The notes beneath the pieces are model-generated. The model saw only the letters and a program-made list of their open reading frames with translations, was not told where the DNA came from and did not search any database. From Candidatus Woesearchaeota archaeon (GTDB lineage Archaea; Nanobdellota; Nanobdellia; UBA10117; ARS21), in NCBI GenBank assembly GCA_002725495.1, contig PBPJ01000010.1, positions 1 through 5,494 of the forward strand: a stretch of DNA of 5,494 nt, given 5' to 3'. Made by a program: the position numbers and the translations under genes. Each line of letters opens with the position of its first letter. Position 1 is the stretch's first letter. Below, piece by piece: positions 1 through 4,046 of this stretch.

Positions 1-48
1 AGTAACGGATACAATGGTATAATTAGGTTAAGGTTAACGACTTATTAA
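1..48 (+). CDS. 3' end of an upstream gene, probably a head-tail connector or tail terminator protein (partial)
   Basis: The first forward frame is open from the window edge for 15 codons and ends in TAA at 46-48; the other two forward frames meet stops at 3-5 and 20-22. The peptide ends NGIIRLRLTTY, an alternating hydrophobic/basic beta strand of the kind that often closes tail terminator or neck proteins. In GTA-like tail blocks such a gene sits just before the tail tube gene, and the 26-base gap to the next start fits one operon. Only 15 residues are visible, so the family assignment is inference from position. Confidence 0.45.
   Translation, partial: SNGYNGIIRLRLTTY
15..23 (+). promoter_or_regulatory. 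Candidate extended -10 promoter element (TGnTATAAT)
   Basis: TGGTATAAT is a perfect extended -10 consensus of the sigma70 class, 51 bases before the tail tube start. Any -35 box would lie at or beyond the window edge and cannot be judged. The site lies inside the last codons of the upstream reading frame. In AT-rich DNA such hexamers occur by chance, so confidence is low; a second identical-type element before the gene at 2481 is the main reason to list it. Confidence 0.25.
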
Positions 49-62
49 CTAAATTAAATTTT

Positions 63-67
63 GGGGG
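63..67 (+). promoter_or_regulatory. G-run ribosome binding site of the tail tube gene
   Basis: GGGGG lies 7 bases before the ATG at 75, with T-rich sequence before it. It is not the usual AGGAGG, but it can pair with the CCUCC core of 16S rRNA with one G-U wobble. A similar run of G precedes the genes at 2481 and 3654, so this seems to be a habit of the genome. The site supports the ATG at 75 as the start. Confidence 0.6.
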
Positions 68-74
68 TAAACAA

Positions 75-491
75 ATGCAAGGCAAAGATTTTAAGTTATA
101 TAGTGGAAGTGTAGGAGGATCTGGAACGCTTATAGCTAAAGGAACCACTTTAGGTTTCAGTTCTACAAATACACCAATAGATATTACTAATAAGGATTCT
201 GGTGGTAACAGAGAAATGTTAGCTGGCGGTACAACTACAAAGTCAGTCTCACTAAGTGGTATATTTGTTGGAGATGCAAGCCAAGAGCTTCTTGAGACAA
301 AGCATAACGCTAAGTCATTAGATGATTACTATATCGAGTATCCATTAGAAGGGTCACATTCTAATAATCGTACAGACGCTTTTAGTGGCTATGTAAGCGA
401 CTTTGAATTAACAGGAGAGGTAGAGGGCTCTTTGACATTTTCTGCTACTTTACAAGTATCAGGAGCAGTAACAAGCACTGCTGGTAGCTAA
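75..491 (+). CDS. Phage major tail (tube) protein, TP901-1 / GTA g9-like
   Basis: This 138-residue protein should form the hexameric rings of the non-contractile tail tube. It starts with MQGKDFKLYSGS, the short strand after which tube proteins of the TP901-1/Phage_tail_2 group continue with a 'T...S....ID.T.KDS' stretch; here that is seen at residues 29-43 (SSTNTPIDITNKDSGG). A segment of the form SVSLSGIFVGD (residues 57-67) follows, and the C-terminal strands GYVSDFELTGEVEGSLTFSATLQVSG (residues 105-130, split here only for description) carry the 'G.v......~~~.~~~f.~~l..sG' pattern of the family. The length is usual. It is the most highly expressed tail gene in such phages and has a strong G-run site 7 bases upstream. 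Its stop overlaps the next start (TAATG). Family assignment is from motif recall plus gene order. Confidence 0.85.
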   Translation: MQGKDFKLYSGSVGGSGTLIAKGTTLGFSSTNTPIDITNKDSGGNREMLAGGTTTKSVSLSGIFVGDASQELLETKHNAKSLDDYYIEYPLEGSHSNNRTDAFSGYVSDFELTGEVEGSLTFSATLQVSGAVTSTAGS

Positions 492-805
492 TGTTAACAC
501 CTAGTTTTGAACTAAATATATACGATAACAAGTATAACGTTATTCCTACGTTTGAATTACATTCTAGATTGGAAGAAAAGCTAGGTGTAACTTTATATTC
601 TTTACTGTCAGATAAAATTGATACAGGATTTAGTGTATTGGAACTGTATGACATATATAGCTTATTGCCTTGTAATGAATTAGGTGAAGATACAATTAAA
701 GAATATATTGCGACTAATCGTGTTGAGGCGAATCGGCAGATAGCTGAACTTATTGTATTTTTGGTTGTTCCTCAAAAACAAGAAGACCAATTAAAAAAAA
801 AATAA
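491..805 (+). CDS. Tail assembly chaperone, unshifted form (GTA TAC-like, g10-like)
   Basis: This 104-residue protein resembles the gene transfer agent family of tail assembly chaperones (Phage_TAC_11-like): an N-terminal beta strand pair (FELNIYDNKYNVIPTFELH, residues 6-24), then RLEEKLGVTLYSLL (residues 26-39), where relatives have 'lE..lg.sl..l', and a helical C-terminal half. Chaperones of this kind bind the tape measure protein and recruit tube subunits; they are absent from the finished tail. The ATG overlaps the stop of the tube gene by one base and there is no clear Shine-Dalgarno sequence, so translation is probably coupled. The frame ends in three AAA lysine codons and TAA at 803-805, exactly on the run of A at 793-802 where a -1 shift would make the longer form. 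The lysine-rich end is therefore a consequence of the slippery site. Confidence 0.8.
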   Translation: MLTPSFELNIYDNKYNVIPTFELHSRLEEKLGVTLYSLLSDKIDTGFSVLELYDIYSLLPCNELGEDTIKEYIATNRVEANRQIAELIVFLVVPQKQEDQLKKK

Positions 806-990
806 GTGCTGATATATATGATGTTTATATTAATTGGTTTGAATTTGCTATGTTGGAGTTAGGATGGAGCCCTAGCGAAATAAGAAAAGCTACTGCTTTT
901 GATATTCAATTAGCCATCAAAGCTTACAATAAAAAACACAATCCAAATAAGCCAACTGCCGAAGATGTAAAAAGATGGAGTAAATTATGA
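491..990 (+). CDS. Tail assembly chaperone, -1 frameshift fusion form (join 491-802, 802-990)
   Basis: The frame -1 to the chaperone is open from 748 to its TGA at 988-990. After the run of A it encodes ISADIYDVYINWFEFAMLE and continues LGWSPSEIRKAT, ending with EDVKRWSKL. This resembles the small second chaperone of GTA-like blocks (g10.1/Phage_TAC_6-like), where 'lG.sP.efw.~T~~El' and a C-terminal 'd...l' stretch are typical. It has no credible start: the first in-frame ATG is at 850, inside the conserved part, without a ribosome binding site. Slipping back one base at A10 would join the two into about 166 residues, the same logic as lambda G/GT. The stop overlaps the tape measure start (ATGA). 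The frames and slippery run are seen directly; the use of frameshifting is inferred. A homopolymer sequencing error is the main alternative. Confidence 0.7.
793..802 (+). promoter_or_regulatory. Slippery run A10: probable programmed -1 ribosomal frameshift site
   Basis: Ten consecutive A form two overlapping A AAA AAA heptamers in the correct phase of the chaperone frame (793-799 and 796-802), directly followed by the in-frame TAA at 803-805. After a -1 slip the reading frame passes the stop and runs to 988-990. I see no strong hairpin in the next 60 bases and only a weak purine patch (AAGAAG at 780-785) upstream, so the run itself and the adjacent stop codon may be the main stimulators. Confidence 0.7.
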
Positions 991-2435
991 GCACAATTGA
1001 TAAATTACTGGTTGAAGTTAGAGCCGATATAAAAGATCTAAAAGCTAATATGAATAATGCTGTTAGGGTAACTAAAGACTCTACTCAAAAAATAGATAAA
1101 CAATCCAAAATATTAGCAGCAGGGTTTAGCAAGGTTAGAATAGCTGCAATAGCAGCTAGTGCAGGAATCGTTTTAATGGGTAAATCGACGGTAACTCAAG
1201 TAGATAAAATACAGAAATTGGGTATCAGGTTAGGCGAATCCACTGAAAACTTATCAAGATTTAAATTCGTTGCAGAGCAAAATGGTATTAGTTTTGAAAC
1301 CATGGCTATGGCATTTCAGAGAATGCAAAGGCGTGTGGCTGAAGCTGCTCGAGGAACTGGGGAAGCTAAGGACGCACTAAAAGAGCTGGGTCTGAATGCA
1401 GAAAATTTAAATCAATTAACCGTTACAGAACAATTTACTCAAGTTACTGCTGCAATGGAAGGGGTAAAAAACACTGCTGATCGAACCCGTTTATCTATGA
1501 AATTATTTGATAGTGAAGGTGTGGCGTTAGCACAGATTATGGATCAAGGGGCCGTTGCGATGAAAGACTTAGCTAAAGAAACCCCCCATGTAATCACAGG
1601 AAAAGATGCTGACAGGATAGCCAAATTTAATGATAATTTGAATATTTTAAAAGCTAATATTCAAAAAGCAATTATTCCTGTTTTATCTGGATTAGCTTCT
1701 AAGGTAAATGCGATTTTTGAAATTGAAGATAAAGTTGCTGAAAATAATTTAGAAAGTCAAATTGAAAGTACAAAAGCAAAAATATTCGGTTTAGAAAACT
1801 CACTTGAAAGACTTAAAAGTAAAAATAATGAAGCAAGTAAATCTGTATTTAGTTTTACTAAGGCAATTAAAGATTCGTGGACGGCTCTTAATGGTGGCAC
1901 ACCAGTTCAAGAAAAATATATATCAGATATTGAAAGAACAGAAATAGCTTTAAAAAAAGCAAATGAAGAGCTTATAAGCCAAGAAGAAGCCCTAAATCAA
2001 ATAAAAGAAGCGTTGAAACCAAAAGGTGAAGATAGTTTAGATACAGGAGAGATAGCAAAAAAAAGCGAAAAAGCAGCAAATAAAATTGAAGAAGCAATGA
2101 TCAACTCCACTAATTCTTGGTCTAGTCATTTAACGCATGCGATTATGGAAGGACAAAATATGTTTGAAGGTTTAGCAAAAACTGTTCAACAATCTTTTTT
2201 ACAGTCTTTAGTCGTTGACCCATTGGTTAAAGGAATACAAGGTGGAATTTCTAAAAATTTTAGCACCGCAAACAGTGCGATTCCACAGACTGGTAGTATG
2301 AGCATGTCGATCATTAATAATTTCAATCCGAATGTGACTGCGACTGTCCGAAGTGAAATTCAAAATGCAGCACCGTTAATAACTCAATCTGCTATTGCTG
2401 GTATGCAACAAAGGCAATACAACGGCCTAGTGTAA
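987..2435 (+). CDS. Tail tape measure protein (GTA g11-like, short)
   Basis: This 482-residue, mostly helical protein should set tail length and later pass into the host membrane with the DNA. The N-terminal part (residues 1-45) is charged helix, followed by a short hydrophobic Ala/Ile-rich segment (about 52-65). Residues 75-245 hold the family-typical pattern: RLGESTENLSRFKFVAEQNG, 'MAFQRMQRRVAEAARGTGEA' and 'FDSEGVALAQIM', then a 'DADRIAKFNDNLNILKANIQ' helix and 'PVLSGLA'. Two heptad-like, Lys/Glu-rich stretches (about 250-282 and 310-343) look like coiled coil. The C-terminus (about 437-482) carries IINNFNPNVTATVRSEIQNA, resembling the ends of GTA and related tape measures. A GGAG site at 977-980 lies 6 bases upstream of the ATG, and the start overlaps the chaperone-fusion stop (ATGA). 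At roughly 0.15 nm per residue it implies a tail of about 70 nm. Confidence 0.88.
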   Translation: MSTIDKLLVEVRADIKDLKANMNNAVRVTKDSTQKIDKQSKILAAGFSKVRIAAIAASAGIVLMGKSTVTQVDKIQKLGIRLGESTENLSRFKFVAEQNGISFETMAMAFQRMQRRVAEAARGTGEAKDALKELGLNAENLNQLTVTEQFTQVTAAMEGVKNTADRTRLSMKLFDSEGVALAQIMDQGAVAMKDLAKETPHVITGKDADRIAKFNDNLNILKANIQKAIIPVLSGLASKVNAIFEIEDKVAENNLESQIESTKAKIFGLENSLERLKSKNNEASKSVFSFTKAIKDSWTALNGGTPVQEKYISDIERTEIALKKANEELISQEEALNQIKEALKPKGEDSLDTGEIAKKSEKAANKIEEAMINSTNSWSSHLTHAIMEGQNMFEGLAKTVQQSFLQSLVVDPLVKGIQGGISKNFSTANSAIPQTGSMSMSIINNFNPNVTATVRSEIQNAAPLITQSAIAGMQQRQYNGLV

Positions 2436-2441
2436 GATTAA

Positions 2442-2450
2442 TGATATAAT
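2442..2450 (+). promoter_or_regulatory. Candidate extended -10 promoter element in the only sizeable intergenic gap
   Basis: TGATATAAT matches the extended -10 consensus and lies 7 bases after the tape measure stop and 30 bases before the GTG at 2481. No convincing TTGACA-like -35 is visible 16-18 bases upstream, which extended -10 promoters can do without. The surroundings are very AT-rich, so chance is a real alternative. If used, it would transcribe the tail tip genes separately from the tube and tape measure genes. Confidence 0.3.
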
Positions 2451-2469
2451 ATAAATATATTTTATGTTT

Positions 2470-2477
2470 GGGGGGAA
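2470..2477 (+). promoter_or_regulatory. G-run ribosome binding site that fixes a GTG start
   Basis: A run of six G followed by AA (GGGGGGAA) sits about 5 bases before the GTG at 2481. It is the only strong initiation signal in the gap and supports GTG rather than a later ATG as the start. The form is like that before the tail tube gene. Confidence 0.6.
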
Positions 2478-2480
2478 TAA

Positions 2481-3080
2481 GTGTCTATATCACTACCAAC
2501 ATCGCCAGCGTTTACACATGCTAGGTTTTATTTAAATAATCGTGTACAGGTTTTTGAGTCTGCTTTAGGGGGCCAAACACAGACACGAATATTGAGTGGG
2601 TCTGTATGGAAAGCTGAATACACATTACCATCAATGGCAAGGGCTGATTGGCAGGTATGGACTTCTTTTTTTGACCGTCTTAATGGTACTGCTCACACAT
2701 TTAATGCTATAGCAGTGGACAATAAAGCAACGTTAGGGACGTCTACAGGAACACCACTTATTAATGGTGGATCTCAGACAGGAACTAGTGTTGTTACAGA
2801 TGGGTGGACTAATTCAACACTTGTGCTTAAAGCAGGAGATTTTATTAGTTTTGGTTCTGAATTAAAACGAGTTACTCAAAATGTCACTAGTGACGGCTCA
2901 GGTAACGCTACTATTAATTTCGTACCACAGATACGTAGTAGCCCTAGTGATAATGGTCCAATCACGGTTAGTAATTGTCTATGTTCAATGCGTTTAATGG
3001 TTAATGATCTTAATTTTAGAATTGACCCAAATGCAATATCAGAACCATTAACTTTTTCTGCTATTGAGGTAATTGCTTAA
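2481..3080 (+). CDS. Distal tail-like tip protein (position of GTA g12)
   Basis: This 199-residue protein occupies the place of the distal tail protein (g12, DUF2460) of GTA-like tails, the ring joining tube and hub. The sequence is not a plain DUF2460 protein. Instead it resembles a phage tail family that I recall by its pattern: an N-terminal part with 'RFYLNNRVQVFESALGG..Q....SG..W.A.YTLP.M..A....W..F...L.G' (residues 15-70), then TGTPLINGGSQTGTSVVTDG (89-108), LVLKAGDFISFGSELKRVTQ (114-133), DGSGNATINFVPQIRSSPSD (138-157) and a closing beta strand. The middle resembles a small beta-sandwich inserted in a Dit-like frame. No signal peptide or membrane segment is present. It starts with GTG behind a strong G-run and ends in TAATG with the next gene. 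The distal tail role is inferred from synteny. Confidence 0.7.
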   Translation: MSISLPTSPAFTHARFYLNNRVQVFESALGGQTQTRILSGSVWKAEYTLPSMARADWQVWTSFFDRLNGTAHTFNAIAVDNKATLGTSTGTPLINGGSQTGTSVVTDGWTNSTLVLKAGDFISFGSELKRVTQNVTSDGSGNATINFVPQIRSSPSDNGPITVSNCLCSMRLMVNDLNFRIDPNAISEPLTFSAIEVIA

Positions 3081-3661
3081 TGCCTAGAACTCTGAATGCT
3101 AATGCGATAACAAATGTAACATCATCAGAAATATATAGTATATTCTTAGTTTCTCTTGAGTTTGATTCGCCTGTTTATGTGCATAACGATGTTGGAACCA
3201 TTACACATCAACCACCTCATTTAAGCGCACCTGTTAATTATCAAGGGGTTGGTTCTTTAGGTAGTGTATCTGCCATACCCGAAACATCTAAAATAGCTGC
3301 CAACTTTATTGATTTAAAACTGTCTGGGATCCCTAATAGCCTAATATCAACGGCAATTAATACTAACTATCAAGGAAAAACAGCGTATATCGAAATTGGA
3401 CTTATTAATCCAAATACACATCAGATTATTGATACACCAACAACTTTTGGAGGATTTATTGATACGTTAGATTTAAATATAGGTTCGACGGCATCCATTA
3501 CCGTTAAGGTCATTGACCAGCTTGTAAGATTTGATAAATCCAGTAATCGAAGGTGGAACGACAATGATCAAAAAAGTGATTATCCAACCGATAATTGTTT
3601 CACCTTTCAAAAGGAATTAAAAGAACAAATTTTAGTTTGGGGTGGGACACGAAATGTTTAA
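3080..3661 (+). CDS. Tail hub-like protein, DUF2163/BR0599-like N-terminal domain only (GTA g13-like)
   Basis: At 193 residues, this is probably the hub ring of the tail tip. Features seen: LVSLEFDSPVYVHNDVGTIT (residues 23-42), the strand pair VNYQGVGSLGSVSAIPETSK (52-71), FIDLKLSGIPNSLISTAI (76-93) and YQGKTAYIEIGLI (97-109), matching the usual 'Y.G.G.L..is...E......~~L.G' pattern. The C-terminus is RRWNDNDQKSDYPTDNCFTF followed by a VWGG motif, close to the 'RRyt..DQ...~pgD.~f.yv..l.d..i.WG' end of DUF2163 and BR0599 proteins. RcGTA g13 and lambda gpL carry a further cysteine-rich domain for a 4Fe-4S cluster; here it is missing and only one Cys (173) is present. The start overlaps the previous stop (TAATG) with GAGG 10 bases upstream. 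The WGG codons also supply the G-run ribosome binding site of the next gene. Confidence 0.78.
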   Translation: MPRTLNANAITNVTSSEIYSIFLVSLEFDSPVYVHNDVGTITHQPPHLSAPVNYQGVGSLGSVSAIPETSKIAANFIDLKLSGIPNSLISTAINTNYQGKTAYIEIGLINPNTHQIIDTPTTFGGFIDTLDLNIGSTASITVKVIDQLVRFDKSSNRRWNDNDQKSDYPTDNCFTFQKELKEQILVWGGTRNV

Positions 3662-4046
3662 CTCAGATCAGTTTTATAAGTATATTAACTCAAATTTAAA
3701 TAATGCTTATAAACTGGGTACTTTTGATTGTTTTACTTTTGTTTCAGGATATTACAAATTAAGAAATAATCAATCTTATTTTGACGATTATGTCGGTAAA
3801 TATAAAACAAAAAAAGGATGGTTAGGATTAATTAAAAGAAGTGGTTATTCTAGTTTAGAGGATCTATTAAATAAAAATTTCACTAAAAAAAATATATCAC
3901 AAGCAGCTAGAGGTGATTTATCTTTATTAAATAATGAAGCTCTGGGATTATGCGACGGATTATATTCTATTTTTTTAAGTCGTGATAATTCGTATTTATA
4001 TAATTTTATTCAAACAAATAAATGTGATGGAGTATATGAAATATGA
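3654..4046 (+). CDS. Small cysteine-peptidase-like tail protein (DUF6950-like, GTA g14 position)
   Basis: This 130-residue protein sits where GTA-like tails encode the NlpC/P60-type cell-wall peptidase. Seen: LGTFDCFTFVSGYYKL (residues 21-36), matching 'G..DC..fa.~y', with Cys26 as nucleophile candidate; VGKYKTKKGWLGLIKRSGYS (47-66), matching 'RG.Y....g~...~~~~G'; ARGDLSLLNNEALGLCDGLY (85-104), matching the 'A.rGD.v.....alGic.G' core; and a short Trp/Tyr-containing end (VYEI). This is the DUF6950 pattern. The protein contains no histidine, so the Cys-His pair of true NlpC/P60 enzymes is absent and activity is doubtful. The ATG at 3654 is chosen over a GTG at 3642, since the G-run at 3639-3646 then sits 7 bases upstream; it overlaps the hub stop by 8 bases (ATGTTTAA). 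The gene is visibly AT-richer than the hub gene. Confidence 0.75.
   Translation: MFNSDQFYKYINSNLNNAYKLGTFDCFTFVSGYYKLRNNQSYFDDYVGKYKTKKGWLGLIKRSGYSSLEDLLNKNFTKKNISQAARGDLSLLNNEALGLCDGLYSIFLSRDNSYLYNFIQTNKCDGVYEI

Noticed and set aside
445..654. Minus-strand open frame of 69 codons
   Set aside because: It lies opposite the well-supported tube and chaperone genes, has no ribosome binding site or recognisable motif, and is Leu/Ser-rich, as expected of an antisense shadow.
850..990. Independent start at ATG 850 for the second chaperone segment
   Set aside because: It would cut off the conserved Tyr/Trp-rich beginning of the segment, and no Shine-Dalgarno sequence precedes it; the frameshift explains the open -1 frame from 748 better.
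2443..2465. AT-rich imperfect palindrome after the tape measure stop as a terminator
   Set aside because: The stem would be made of A-T pairs with mismatches and has no T-run in the right place; it is more likely low-complexity leader sequence.
2820..2880. Possible intein or Hint-like motif (LKAGDFISFGSELKRVT) in the distal-tail-like gene
   Set aside because: The GD strand resembles Hint proteins only superficially; there is no splice-junction Cys/Ser with a C-terminal His-Asn pair, and the protein is of normal length for its phage family.
3642..3653. GTG at 3642 as start of the peptidase-like gene
   Set aside because: It would lie inside the G-run that serves as ribosome binding site for the ATG at 3654; the extra residues (start codon plus GHE) have no counterpart in the family pattern.
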